From the NCBI GenBank assembly GCA_949126835.1, contig OX421505.1, positions 1,297,587-1,361,586 of the forward strand: a DNA stretch of 64,000 nt. Reading direction: 5' to 3'. Of the stretch, positions 13,370 to 25,100 are shown piece after piece. This DNA comes from Anisus vortex (taxonomy: Eukaryota; Mollusca; Gastropoda; Planorbidae). Numbering within the stretch: the stretch's first letter is position 1; every line of letters starts with the position of its first letter. The position numbers and the translations under genes are program-made. The notes beneath the pieces are model-generated. The model made no database searches. It worked only from the letters and a program-made list of their open reading frames with translations, and was not told where the DNA came from.

Positions 13370-13700
13370 ACTTACTTATGCTTACTTCCCCTCTCGGGGC
13401 ATAGGCGACCAACCAGGGCTCTCCAGCCATCCTGAGCGAGTCATTCCAACTTTTCCCAAGAATGACCTATACTCTATACCTCTTGACGTCGGTATCCAGG
13501 GCACGGCGCCAGCTGTTTCAAGGTTGGCCCCTCTTCCTCTTTTCATTGGGGTTTCACGATAAGAACTGTCTGGTAATGTTGGAAGCTGGTAATGTTGGAA
13601 GCTGGTAATGTTGGAAGCCGGTTTCTGGAGGATTTAGCAGATACGCAACTCCCAAAAAATCGATGCAAAGTTTTACAAGCAGACAGACAGACAGACAGTA
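13370..13700. repeat. Probable dispersed repeat with short tandem motifs
   Basis: A moderately GC-rich block (CTCTCGGGGCATAGGCGACC, GGCGCCAGCTGTTTCAAGG) in AT-rich DNA. It contains three copies of GGTAATGTTGGAAGCT or -CC (13572-13621) and (AGAC)n at 13682-13697. It looks like a transposon end, but I cannot place it. Confidence 0.35.
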
Positions 13701-13964
13701 GCAACTAAGAGAAAGGGAGTAAAAAGCTAGTTAGAGGCGTTAGCCCTAACATTTATCAACGCTTAACATTGCTGTTTAGAATGAGTTTTTTACACAAGTA
13801 AATACAAAACGGTTCTTTGCAAATGTACCTAATACTTTACTTAAGGGGCGCTATATTAACTTAATCTTCCACGGAGACAACCTAGTTTCAAGCCATCAAC
13901 TTCATTTAGTAGACTACAGTGTAATCATATCACTAGTTTCAATAAAAAACAGTTGATATTATAA

Positions 13965-14085
13965 GTTTGGCAATTTTACCGCTTTGCGGATTTTGCTGAA
14001 GTTACCTTTGCCGAAATTACCTTTGCCAAAATTAAATTGCCGAAAATACCGTGGCCGAATTTACCATTGCTAAATTTACCGAGCA
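13965..14085. repeat. Imperfect 14-16-bp tandem motif (TTGCCGAAATTACC)
   Basis: About seven degenerate copies of TTGCCGAAATTACC in a row. Confidence 0.6.
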
Positions 14086-14099
14086 ACATCTATAGTCTA

Positions 14100-14860
14100 T
14101 AGTGTGGGATTTGTGCTACCGAGTGACACTGCAGGTATACGATAATCGTCCGGGGGGAATCATGCAATTGACTTATACACTGGGCTGCGGAAGCCGTACA
14201 CTACGTTACACTACGTTACACGGCACGCCTTTTAAGTGCCGTGGGGTGGCTGGCGCCCGGACAGAACCTTGGAGTGCCCCCACCCTTTGGTTCACCCGCG
14301 AACAAACGGTGCGCCCTGGACTTAAGAGCCGGAAGGGTAGTCCGTTTTTTTAAATTACCAGCGATATAACCTGGTGGAGATCTTCGGCTTCTGTACTCTG
14401 TACTCGTGTGACTCGAACCCGGCAAAGTGTGAAAACCAACGATATGCTCATTTTAAGAGTACCCCGGTCGGCTAGCGTTTGGGGCGGGGGGGGGGGGGCA
14501 GCCCCCGTTGCACGTCCGAGAAGCATTGCACTGCCAAGGGGTTTGTGGAAGCAACGAGCGCAACAGCCCGTCTCATTCCCGCCCCCGGTGTCTGGATGAC
14601 TCAGGCCTATATGACGACGGTGCAGTAATACCAGCGAGCCACCCGAATAATAATCCGATGGGGAATTCCGTAGGTAGAAGAGAAGCAGTGTAGTGGGCCC
14701 CTCTATCGGTGTGCATGCCGCGGGGTAGCTAGTCTCGGACATGACATTGGTGTGTCTCCCATATACACCTCCCCTCTCAAATCCACCCCATTGCACCGTG
14801 TCTCATTGGATTTAAGAGTCACAAGTCTCGTCCGGGATTTTTTAGAATACACTTGCATTA
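14100..14860. repeat. GC-rich dispersed repeat block, copy 1
   Basis: About 750 bases with far higher GC than the surroundings, including a G14 run. The stretch 14465-14570 (CCCGGTCGGCTAGCGT, GCACGTCCGAGAA, TTGCACTGCCAAG, GGAAGCAACGAGCGCAAC) recurs at 15811-15912. Short open frames here lack recognisable motifs. Confidence 0.5.
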
Positions 14861-14945
14861 TTTTGACATATTTTCTTTTTCACATAAATTCGTACAATGA
14901 ATATATATTTGTACATTTGGTTATAACTGACAAAAAATGTTATGA
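14858..14945. repeat. Dispersed AT-rich repeat, copy 1
   Basis: TTTTTCACATAAATTCGTAC, AATGAATATATATTTG and TACATTTGGTTATAACTG recur almost unchanged at 44912-44968. Confidence 0.65.
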
Positions 14946-15254
14946 ATCATGACGTTGCATGCGTGTGAACTTGAAAAAAAAGATAACATCTTTTAAGCGT
15001 AACATATGTTACAACCCGCAGACCTTGGCTATAGGCTATAGGAGATAAGATAAGAGTACATAATTAATTATAACTGCCTAACTGTTATTAATCATGTCGA
15101 AGTATGTATGAAATTATCATTAGCACATTTATAAGCTTTAAAAAACATAACATATCTTAAGCGTAACATTTGTTAAGACCAGCCGACCTTGGCTATAAAA
15201 CATAAGATAATAATACAGAATGAATTAATTAGTTATACATTTTTGTAAATGATT

Positions 15255-15497
15255 CCGTCAGACCAAATTGATCAACAGGGCCGCTGAAGTAGCGCTCACC
15301 CGTTTCTGTGGCCACGCACACTAAGTGATTGTGTGGCCAGCACTACGCAAAGCCGCCTTCACTTTACCCCAACTAAGGTAATCAGAGCTGGGTAGACTCA
15401 GGGGCACATTCCTACTCTGCACCAGGATTCGAACCCAGGACCTTCGGGACCTTCTGTACGCTAGCCGAACGCGTTGTCACACGGCCACCGGGCAATC
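15255..15497 (-). mobile_element. tRNA-derived SINE (family A), minus copy
   Basis: It has the same body (CAGAGCTGGGTAGACTCAGG) and tRNA-like head (ATTCGAACCCAGGACCTTCG on +) as the two intronic copies. It lies in a block of nested repeats. Confidence 0.8.
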
Positions 15498-15810
15498 TTC
15501 AATATTGTAATTATTGTAATGAATATTGTAATGTTTTGTTTACTCTGTCGACAGCGTACAGTGGGGGAAGATGTATGCAGACGTAGAAAACTGTTGGGTT
15601 AGCAAACAATCTGCAAAACACAAACATATGGTTCTTGGTTATGCTTTACAACAGGGGTCTAAGAGAATTCGGATGAAGACATGTGCCACTTTATCCTTTG
15701 AGAGGTGTGTCAAGGACCGCACGCTCCACCCCCCCCCCCCTCCAAGCAAGCCGACCCAAGTAAACACAAAAAAGCAAAACATTGTTAAAACCACTATCCC
15801 GTGGTTATCA

Positions 15811-15935
15811 GAGCCCGGTCGGCTAGCGTACGGGGAGGGGGAGCAGCCCTGTTGCGCGTCCGAGAATAATTGCACTGCCAAGAGGTTCGTGGAAGCAACG
15901 AGCGCAACCTCCCGCCTCAATCCCGCCCCTGGAGC
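15811..15935. repeat. GC-rich dispersed repeat, copy 2
   Basis: Shares GCCCGGTCGGCTAGCGTACG, CGTCCGAGAA, TTGCACTGCCAAGAGG and GGAAGCAACGAGCGCAAC with 14465-14570 in the same orientation. A C-run precedes it at 15728. Confidence 0.6.
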
Positions 15936-15994
15936 CATGATGGCCTAGGCCTATAGTCTAGAACTTCGTGCTATTCGTGCCACAGTGTAGGAAT

Positions 15995-16770
15995 TAGGGA
16001 TGTTAAACGAAATTCGGAATACCGGATTGCGGTTTGGAAACTGAAAACCGGTTTTGAAAATCAAAACCGTATTTCGTTTATTTGGTAGCAACCCTTTTCT
16101 TTTTGTTCTGATGGAAATATTTTAAATAAATAATGTTGGATTCACACAAAACAATTATTGAAATGCCTTGTTAACACTATTTAGTCTAAAATATTGTGTT
16201 TCTTTTTTTTTCCAAAAAACAACAACTCTGGTTTACGATAAAAACAACAACGAACCAAATGTTAAGTTACAGTTAAGATTAACATGAATCTTTTTACTTT
16301 TCGGCTCATCTTTAAAAACAATTCTTTAACGATGGCTCGGTGTAAACTATGTTCCCAACAGATACGCCGGAGCGGTGGCAGTACCGCTGGTTTGCGTACG
16401 CACCTGCATCCTGGATTAACATCGTCATCCTCTTCATTTGTTCCTTAATTTTATGGTCAACGATAAACGGTTATTAGATTATCACTACCGCATTGAAAAC
16501 TATTATCGGTTTTAATCAATTACCACAATTTTTTGAGTTCTAAAGAATGTTATGGTAAAGTGTACAAAATTATATTTTATTCACACAAATCAACCCCTTC
16601 AATGCCCTGGAAACAATAATTAAGTTTGAAATATTTTTCAAATAAACCTATACAACTACGCACATTTGGCTTTTCTGGCCTAAGGGGAAGGGGGAATCAA
16701 AATCTGGTTGTAAACCGGTTTTATAGAACCGAAAACCGGTTTTGAAAAAAATCCGGTCTTAACATCCCTA
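15995..16770 (+). mobile_element. hAT element, non-autonomous, with BED-like finger remnant
   Basis: Terminal repeats are TAGGGATGTTAA and TTAACATCCCTA. The 8-bp target duplication is GTAGGAAT (15987-15994) and GTAGGAGT (16771-16778), one mismatch. AAACCGGTTTT words lie near both ends. A 39-codon frame inside (16332-16448) resembles the start of a BED zinc finger. A detached terminus of the same family is at 41775-41803. Confidence 0.82.
16332..16448 (+). pseudogene. BED-type zinc finger remnant of a hAT transposase
   Basis: This 38-residue frame starts MARCKLCSQQIRRSGGSTAG and continues LRTHLHPGL. The CxxC pair, the GGSTAGLRTHL segment and the following histidine resemble the BED finger found at the N terminus of hAT transposases. 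It stops immediately after a serine run and no catalytic region follows, so it is a fragment. Confidence 0.55.
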
Positions 16771-16944
16771 GTAGGAGTACGAGCGAGCCACCAGGATGAT
16801 AACATTTGTTACAACCCGCAGATCTTGGCTATAATCAGAAAATAATACAGAACTAATTGATTACTTGTTGACTTTTATAATGTGTTGTTTTAATTTGTCG
16901 TTAGCGTCAAGTTTGACAGATGTATGCATACAAAGCAGGGCGTT

Positions 16945-17025
16945 TGGGCGCCGCCATTTCGGCGCCACAGTTTTAGCGCAACCGTTTTGACGCAATCGTT
17001 TTTGCGCCACCGTTTTGGCGCTCTC
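16945..17025. repeat. GCGCCACCGTTTTGGCGC-type short tandem motif
   Basis: Four to five degenerate copies of a 16-18-bp unit containing GCGCAACCGTTTTGACGC, partly self-complementary (GGCGCC and GCGCC words). Confidence 0.55.
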
Positions 17026-17229
17026 AGTACTAGCTGTGCGATTTTCACAAATAGTAAATTTTATATAAGCTTACTGTCGGACCACAAAAATCCACTTGAT
17101 GGTCCGCATGTGGCCCTCGGGCCGCGTGATTGAGACCCCCGCTTTACAGTCAAGGAGTACAGTATCACAGAGTGAGGTACAAACGAGTTCTTTTACCTTT
17201 TAAAAACGAAGCAAGATTAATTCTTCTTC

Positions 17230-17430
17230 TTCTTCTTGCGACTTGAAGGGCAGAGACGGCAACCTATGGCATGCGTGCCACAATTGGCACGCATAGCGTT
17301 TTTTAATGGCACGCGGAAGACCTCCCAAACGGCAATTTAAGTCTTTTCTACTAGAAATTGATAGTTAGTGCCGCATAACTTTTAAGCTCTGTGCACGCTG
17401 AATGAATTAGAAATCCTACTTTGGCACACT
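17230..17430. mobile_element. hAT MITE fragments (GGCACGC type)
   Basis: GGCAACCTATGGCATGCG and TTTGGCACACT segments match the interior and ends of the 206-bp MITE at 20712. A (TTC)n run precedes it. A separate hAT-like end (GGGCCGCGTGATTGAGACCC) lies at about 17115-17140. Boundaries are uncertain. Confidence 0.5.
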
Positions 17431-17984
17431 ATTATTATCTTGTCTATTTTTCTTCTTGCATTTTGTAGAGTATCTTATTATTTTGTTTTCTTCTTTCGTC
17501 TTGTAGGCTATCTTATAATTATTTTTCTTCTCGCGTCTTCTAGGATACACAAATTTGTGTCCATGACATTTAGATAGAAAGTAGAAGAATGTAATTGCGA
17601 AAGATTACATACAACATTTGTCCGCAACACATATAGATGGAAAGATAGAAATATCTTTACATTATTTACCCATACGCACCCTGGAGTTTCAGTGAGTTAT
17701 AGCTGTCCTATTATGTCATAACTGCACTTATTTATGTAGAACAATGCATCTCATTATGATCTTTTGTTCTATAAAAATTATGAAACTTATCAGCTTGCTT
17801 AACCCATCCCTCGAACTGCTACAGAAGTATCTAGAAGAAAGACATAACAGGTTTGTAAAAAAATTGTTTTAGTTGTGTGTGTCACAAAGCCAGTTTTTGC
17901 GTTTGCAAGTTTATATTAAAGAACTAAACGTATTACACACAAGTCAATGTTACATTGTTAAACTAATTCACTATAGCAAAGAAG

Positions 17985-18165
17985 ATCGGCTGGTCCTGCA
18001 GTTAGTTTACCGGGCTGTTAACAAAAACGGCTTCCGATTCTAGCAGCACCTGCCACCGATCAATCTCTGCTGCTCAGGCAGTAGTTTTGGGTATTAGTTT
18101 AACGTAAAAATCTTCTATCTAGAAGGAATGTCTGTAAACTTTACGTCTATTATTAATGATTATGT
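17985..18165 (+). mobile_element. tRNA-derived SINE (family B)
   Basis: The head resembles a tRNA (CAGTTAGTTTACCGGGCTG, then a B-box-like GATTCTAGC). The tail is AAAATCTTCTATCTAGAAGG. It matches the inverted copy at 42130-42310 over most of its length. Confidence 0.6.
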
Positions 18166-18277
18166 CATGTAGTAAGTAGCCTAGACCAAAGACAATAATA
18201 AAATGGACCGCATGCTTTATATTTCGAGCTGAATAATTAGTTTGCGCGGCCTTTAATACGTCCTTAAGCTTTCCGGT

Positions 18278-18394
18278 GCACATCAAAGACTGTAATAAAA
18301 ATGGACAGCATGCCGAAAAAAAAGACATTCGAGTCATCAAATAGCAGAAATATTAAAGCATGCGGTCCATCTTATGAGAGTCTTTGATGTGACT
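18278..18394. mobile_element. Small hairpin MITE
   Basis: CACATCAAAGACT...TAATAAAAATGGACAGCATGC on the left is inverted at the right (GCATGCGGTCCATCTTATGA...AGTCTTTGATGTG). A further related arm (CAAAGACAATAATAAAATGG) lies just upstream at 18185, suggesting two partly overlapping copies. No target duplication could be fixed. Confidence 0.55.
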
Positions 18395-20235
18395 TATAAA
18401 GAAAAACTATTAACAAAACAAGCAACAATAGCTTAAGTTAAACTCTTAGCAAAGTAAAGAATCATACCGCGGAGATGTGTAGCAGTAACTAGAACTATTA
18501 GGACTACTAAAAATGCTAGTAGCAGGCCTAGACATATTTATACCGTATTTGGCCTATAGTCCTATACCTAATCTAGTACGCCTTCTATATTCTAGATAAT
18601 TGTGAGCAACATGATAGCCTATGTGGCACTATAGGCTAGGCCTATGTATTTTTTTATAAAATATTTTCCGTATGCCTAGTTATTTTTCAATGGTCAGTAT
18701 AAGAGTAGGTCCTAATATGAGTTTAATGTATAGTACAGAGATGTAAGCCTAGAGTTTAAAATGTGTCCTGTTCCAAGAAAATATTACTTGATATCACGCA
18801 AAATTGTATTTTTACAAATGAGATAACCGGTAATTCGGTAGGCCTAACCATTATTATGGCTTATAACTTATATTGCATTGCATCGGTAGGCCTAGAAATT
18901 CATTGATGTTGTTTTTTGCTTGTTCTTATATCAGGTTATTTTTTAAATCGCAAATATTTTTTTATGAAAATAAGTTGTAATCGTACTTTGGCGGCCATGT
19001 TTTAACACGAAAACGTTTCGTAACAACCAGGTTTGGCTATCAAAATATTAGCCTAGGCGTACTGTATAATGAAAAATATCGGAAGAGGCAAAAACAAAAC
19101 TAAACACTAATTATTTTTTTTTTGGTTTCGGATTTTCACGATCGACATTAGAACGGAAAAATAATAAAATTGCCGAAAATCGGAATTTTAAGGGCTTTGT
19201 CGGAATGTCGGAATGAGGGGTGAAAAATCCGTAAAATTCCGAAAAAATCGGAAGGGTTGGCAGGTCTGAATTTCACACAACGCTTCCTGATCCGTACGTA
19301 CCCTTCTTGACAAAATGGCTACTATTTTGTGTAATCATACGAAAAGTGACAATTTCTTTTTTCATCCTTAGGCATTATCGTAAGCTATGATAATATACGT
19401 TTATAAGATGGTAAACAGTTAACAATAACACTTTAGTCATCGAAGTACACGTCACTATAACTTCACGCCCTATATATTCGCAATAATCACTTCAAACAAT
19501 ATTAACTTGCACTCGTTCGTATTACGTTTAGAAAGAATCGTCTTATCAGATCGCTATTCAAAAGAGAACTGCCCGATTCTTCCGAGTGGTGCTTAAATAG
19601 TTCCAGCCCCGTAATACTCAATAGAGGTCTTTTATTTCCTCGAATGATGCCGCTAAATAGCGCTAGACCTAGAAGGTGCTTGCATTGTCGATACAGGATA
19701 AGCAACATGCAACGCCATCTGTGAGACGACCTTGTCAACATAAACTTGTTGACATAAATAAAACTAACTAAGGCTGCATTTACACGTTGAGCTAACAGAT
19801 GGCGTTACTTGAGTACTTGAGCCAAGCTCGTAACAGTATATTCCAAAATCGGGACAAAAGAAGGTCCATAACGGTGACTGTCCCGATATAACGGGACGGA
19901 TGACAACACTTGCTTTATTTCACAGAAAAAGAAAGAGGCTTAACTAAACATCAACTTTTGAAATCAGCGCTTGGAATATACCATTAACAAGGGGGTGCTT
20001 TGGACTATATCATTATGAAAGGAAAGTTAGGATATGCTTTATAATATAAATACTATATACTATATACTATATAAAGTTTATATAAGCTTAGTAAAAATCG
20101 ACTAGGAAATTACAAATGTTTTTATCCCTCGAATTAACGATTGTTTATAGTTTTGATAATTGATAGAGTTTGGGGGGGGGGGGGGGGAGGGGGTACTTTG
20201 TAATAATTAAGCCCTCTTCGATTCGAGCTGATTTG
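18395..20235. other. No gene supported; AT-rich with one inverted repeat
   Basis: ACAGATGGCGTTACT near 19794 is the inverse of AACGCCATCTGTGAG near 19711, possibly a hairpin or MITE. GGAATTTTAAGG and CGGAATGTCGGAATG words at 19170-19220 suggest another degenerate element. A G-run is at 20172. No coding region is recognisable. Confidence 0.4.
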
Positions 20236-20267
20236 AACAGTTGGATTTCGAACCAAAATTGCTTCAG

Positions 20268-20580
20268 ATTTTAGTCTCCGCTCAGCACCGACATACTTGC
20301 TGTATGATATGAAACCACTGTAGATATCTCTGTAAATAAAATTATAGTTAATATAATCACCAAGGAGATACTTTATTGATTTATTACCAACAGTTATGAG
20401 TTTCCTCTGCTCTTATTAAGAAAAAGGTAGTCTCCGTACAGCACCGACATACTTGCTGTTTGATATGAAATAATTGTATATATCTCTGTAAATAAAATTA
20501 TAGTTAATATTAGCACCAAGGAGAGACTTTATTGATTTATTACCAACAGTTATGAGTTTCCTCTGCTCTTATTAAGAACA
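20268..20580. repeat. Tandem duplication of about 155-160 bp
   Basis: Two adjacent copies begin AGTCTCCGCTCAGCACCGAC and AGTCTCCGTACAGCACCGAC and end TGAGTTTCCTCTGCTCTTAT. They differ at scattered sites. Confidence 0.85.
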
Positions 20581-20711
20581 ATAAACACATGCCAGAAGTT
20601 CAAAATCATTTAGTTTGAAAAGGGAATTGTTTAGGAAACTGAACGGACGAATTTCAGGGCCCAGGAAGACGAGGACAGAGGAACTAACCAAAACAGAAGA
20701 GACCCTTAGAC

Positions 20712-20917
20712 CAGGGATCGGCAACCTTTCGTCAATAGTGTGCTAAATGGGGATTTCTAATTCATTCAGCGTGCCAACAGCCAGAAAAGTCAACCTCCAC
20801 CACCAATAAATTTATTGTAGAAAGACTTAACTTTAGTTATTGTGTGTCTTTCGCGTGCCATTGAAAATCATTCAGTATGCCAAGTTTGGCAAGCGGTACG
20901 TAGGTTACCGAACCCTG
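20712..20917. mobile_element. hAT-type MITE, 206 bp
   Basis: Termini are CAGGGATCGGCAACCT and the inverse AGGTTACCGAACCCTG. The 8-bp target duplication is CCTTAGAC (20704-20711) and CCCTAGAC (20918-20925), one mismatch. The interior carries the GTGCCA...GGCACGC words seen in fragments at 17255-17430 and 33580-33650. Confidence 0.82.
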
Positions 20918-21049
20918 CCCTAGACGACGAAAATCACAAGAATCGCCTTATCAAAACACCAGTTATGGCCAGTGGACGCAGTAATGATAGTATTGGGAAA
21001 ATTGTGGCTGTACTTCAGGGCAGTGTTTAGAATTGTGGAGGCCCAGTTC

Positions 21050-21897
21050 CTAAAATTTCTTTAGTCGTGTCGTGATCTCATTCAATAATCGCTTACCCAT
21101 AACTGATATCAATTCATCACAAACAGTAGAAGACATATAGTTTGTGTAGCTACTTCCTCGTTTACTATGTTTTGCAATGTGTTGAGCTATAAAATAATCA
21201 TATTTCGTTATCAACCCCAGAATACCGAGAAAATTAACATTTCCGGCCGAATTTAAAAATGTGAATGTTTCCTCACGTATGAACTTTAGATTGACAAGTC
21301 GCTTGAGTACATTTCTCCAATATGTTACTTCAATAGACAACTGATCGTTGAGGTCAGACTCAATGATACCTAATTCTGCAGTTCTGCGGACAGATGCTAA
21401 CACAGCTTCCACATGACACATTGATCGTTCATGCTCAGACAATCTTGCACTAGCATGATACCAGTTATTGAAACCACCATGTGATAGCTGCGAGTTAAGT
21501 TTTGAGAAAAGCTTACACACAAAGCATAACAACTTGCCTTGTGATGGAGAATAACAGAGCTATGAACGATGTGAACCATCCGCCATTTTATGTTCGCCTG
21601 AGAAACAGATGCTTAGTGCATTTACGATTGGGATCTGCTAGCCTGTTTCTTACATTTACTTTCCATCTCCTTCTCATCACAATGTTGAATGAAATCAGGC
21701 CCATTAACAAACCAATGGTCTATGACACGTTTACTTGGTTTATCAGGCCATAATGCAACATCAGTGATAGTTACGTCGTTCACTGTGCGTTTGTATAACA
21801 GCACTATTCTAATGGCTAAAAGAAAAAAACAACTTTTTGGGATGTGTCTGGGGCCCCTTTTATTTGGGGGCCCCTGTTCCAACGGAACATACGCCAC
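21050..21897 (-). pseudogene. hAT-like TTF/ZMYM-type gene remnant (broken)
   Basis: On the minus strand an upstream part (21622-21897) contains DVALWPDKPSKRVIDHWF and a downstream part (21050-21532) contains LCFVCKLFSK, GGFNNWYHASARLSEHE and SMCH. These match the TTF-type zinc finger and start of the DUF4371-type hAT-derived region found in ZMYM1-like proteins. Between them, a TAG stands where the family has tryptophan before LCYSPSQGK, and the two parts are not in one open frame. The C-terminal catalytic region is absent. It lies head-to-head with the cyclase gene, ending about 125 bases before coding exon 1, so it could overlap that gene's promoter or 5' intron. Confidence 0.7.
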
Positions 21898-22011
21898 TGG
21901 GGAGAGACAACCATTTACTCGTTAATCACATATATGTTTAATTAGCTTAAAATAAAACAGAATAAAACCCAACGAACCAAGTAATTTTTGGTGTTATTGT
22001 TTCTGTTGTAG

Positions 22012-22185
22012 CCCAAAAGGAATGAAGCAACTGTTGTTAAACTCCTTCGTAGCCATTGCCGTTGTCATAGTGACAGGGGGATTGGCACTCGACCCCAATC
22101 AAGGCACTACTCAAAACATTCAAAGCATTTTCATAGGTCGTTGCTGGGACTACGCTGAGACGAAGTACAGGGGAATTCTTCCTAG
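22012..22185 (+). CDS. ADP-ribosyl cyclase coding exon 1 (signal peptide)
   Basis: The exon probably begins at 22012 after a pyrimidine-rich acceptor (TTCTGTTGTAG), which implies a separate non-coding first exon upstream that I could not locate. The ATG is at 22022. It encodes the signal peptide and the start of the mature domain (RCWDYAETKYRG), including C41, the first family cysteine. The donor is CCTAG|GTGAGC at 22186 and leaves a codon split after two bases. Confidence 0.82.
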
Positions 22186-25100
22186 GTGAGCCTACTAGTT
22201 TACTCAAGGACTTAAATTATATTTAATAGATACTCCTTAACATTGTGATTTGTGATTATTAGTAGTTTAGTAACATTTCACAAAAGTAATACACAGATAT
22301 ACGCCATGCGATTTACGTATTTAAAAGTAAAACGTATCCAGTCGGACCAAATGATCCATAGGCCCGGTGAAGGCCGTGTAGTTTCTGTGGGAACTGCATA
22401 CTAGGGCCCAACACAATGTCCAGCCCCCTTTACTTTACGCAAGCTAAGGACAGGTACCCATCAGAGCTGGGTAGACTCAGGGACATCATCTAGAACCGGG
22501 AACAAATCCTAGCCAAGATTCGAAACCAGGAACTTCGGTTCGCCAGCCGAGCGCGCTTGCCGCTCGACCACCGCACCCCTTGACTTATTTAAATGGAATT
22601 CTCTTTTTTAACGACGGCAATTTTCATAAGAGTTAAACAATCATGTTCAATATTTTAAAGAGTATGGGCCTATTATGTAACCTACGTAGAGTGTTCCAAT
22701 AGAGAGTTATAGGTTGTTGTTTTTTTTTTCATTCGAGGGCGTTGGTAAGAGGGGAGTCTGATCCATTTGATATTTCAAATATAGTGGTCTGAGCTTTTGT
22801 GAACCTGTGTAACGTGTGCCTTTTTAGTTACCATGGACGTCACATCGACGTCATATGAGCTTCGTAAACTTAACCAATAAAGACGTTCTATTAATTTATG
22901 AATTAAAAAAAAAATGCAAATTGATTTATGGTCATGGTAAAAGGATAAACATATTGGAATATGTCGTAAAGATCGTAATATAAAAAGGCTCAACGAAAAA
23001 ACTTGACACTCAATCAACTCAATGACTCAATGACTCAATCAACTCAATAACTCAATGACTCAATCAACTCAATGACTCAATGACTCAATCAACTCAATGA
23101 ATCAATGACTCAATCAAATCAGTGACTCAATGACTCAATCAACTCAATGACTCAATGACTCAATGACTCAATGACTCAATCAACTCAATGATTCAATGAC
23201 TCAATGACTCAATCAACTCAATGACTCAATGACTCAATCAACTCAATGACTCAATGTCTCAATGACTCAATCAACTCAATGACTCAATCAACTCAATGAC
23301 TCAATGACTCATTCAACTCAATGGCTCAAAGGCTCAATGACTCAATCAACTCAATGACTCAATGACTCAATCAACTCAATGACTCAATGACTCAATCAAC
23401 TCAATGACTCAATGACTCAATGACTCAATCAACTCAATGACTCAATGACTCAATCAACTCAATGACTCAATGAACTCAATGACTCAATGACTCAATGACT
23501 CAATCAACTCAATGACTCAATGACTCAATGACTCAATCAACTCAATAACCCAATGACTCAATGACTCAATCAACTCAATGACTCAATGACTCAATCAACT
23601 CAATGACTCAATGACTCAATCAACTCAATGACTCAATGACTCAATCAACTCAATGATTCAATGACTCAATCAACTCAATGACTCAATGACTCAATCAACT
23701 CAATGACTCAATCAACTCAATGGCTCAATGACTCAATCAACTCAATGACTCAATCAACTCAATGACTCAATGACTCAATGACTCAATGACTCAATGACTC
23801 AATGACTCAATCAACTCAATGACTCAATGACTCAATGACTCAATCAACTCAATGACTCAATGACTCAATCAACTCAATGACTCAATCAACTCAATGACTC
23901 ATTGTATTAGAAAACTAGAATTCCAACCATCACAAATACCTGGACGTCACATTTTTTACAATTAATTAGTCTACGTAGTCCAGGTCTAACATAACCGGCA
24001 TAGCAATGGATTGTTCAGGTTGTGCAATTTGAACAAGGGCTCTTTCAGAATTAGAATGGAAGAGGTTTACCATCAAAGATCTATAAACACCCTTCCACCA
24101 TCACCACCCCCCCCCCCCCCAAAAAAAAAAAAACAAGAAAAAAAAAACAAAAAAACTAATAATAATAAATTAATAGGCATAATTAATACAAAAAAAACAT
24201 ATTGCTACACCGCTGCCTAACAAAAAAGCAACAACACCATACTATTTATAGTTATGGGGTACGCTAGACGAGCGGCAGCGCGTTTGACTGGCGATCCGAA
24301 GGTCCTGGGTTCGAATCCTGGTGGCGCCAGGATTTTTTCTCAGGACTTGAGGGTGTCCCTGAGTCTACCCAGCTCTGATGGGTACCTGACACATCCCCTA
24401 GTATGCCTTGGCCACAGAAACTGGTGAACGCTGCTTCACCGGCCCTATGATCACTTTGGTCCGAAGGGTACTTTACTTTTTTACTATTTATAGTCTTCTT
24501 TTTCGTGTGGTTGATTCTTTATTTCTTCTTCCATAAAAAAAACCCACCTCTTTAAAATTCTAATAGAATTTCTATTACAGAGTTGCAACAGACTGTAACA
24601 CTCTATGGAATCATTTCTCCCAAGCGTTTGCGTTCCGTGCTCCTTGTGACATGAATCAAAACTTGTACAAGCCATACCTGCAAGCAGCCAAGCAAACATT
24701 ACCGGCAAATAAGGTGCGTGTGATAAGCACAAGTGTGAGCATTTCTATTAAAACTTGGCGGCGGAACTAGAATATCTAAAGTGTCACACTCTCACCCATG
24801 AGCTTCCACTTGCCCCCCTCCCCACCATACTTATTCGGGAATTAAACTAATAGTAATATTAATATATCTTTAAGGCAATTCAACACGCCGATTAACGCAA
24901 AATAATTTAATCTTAATTTCTTATTCTAATTTTTTTTTCTTAAGGGCCATAGGCCATGGGCTATTTGGGGAAAAGAACAATTAGTTCTTTCAAATTAAAT
25001 GTGAATTAAACATAGTTTTATTTTGTGTGTTAATATTTAAAATAACGCTAATAAAACATTTAAACGCATAAGGGACTACTTTGTAACACCTATAAAGTTC

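Larger units (their letters stand above)
15000..16870. repeat. Three dispersed copies of a GTTACAACCCGCAGACCTTGG-type repeat
   Basis: Related segments lie at about 15000-15085, 15163-15240 and 16799-16870. Each begins AACATNTGTTA and contains the ACCTTGGCTATA or ATCTTGGCTATA core and a GATAATAATACAGAA-type tail. Other elements are interleaved. Confidence 0.6.

Noticed and set aside
24255..24330. Functional tRNA gene
   Set aside because: The tRNA-like head has a B box but is fused to a SINE body with a target duplication, and the cloverleaf is not convincing. It is a retroposon.
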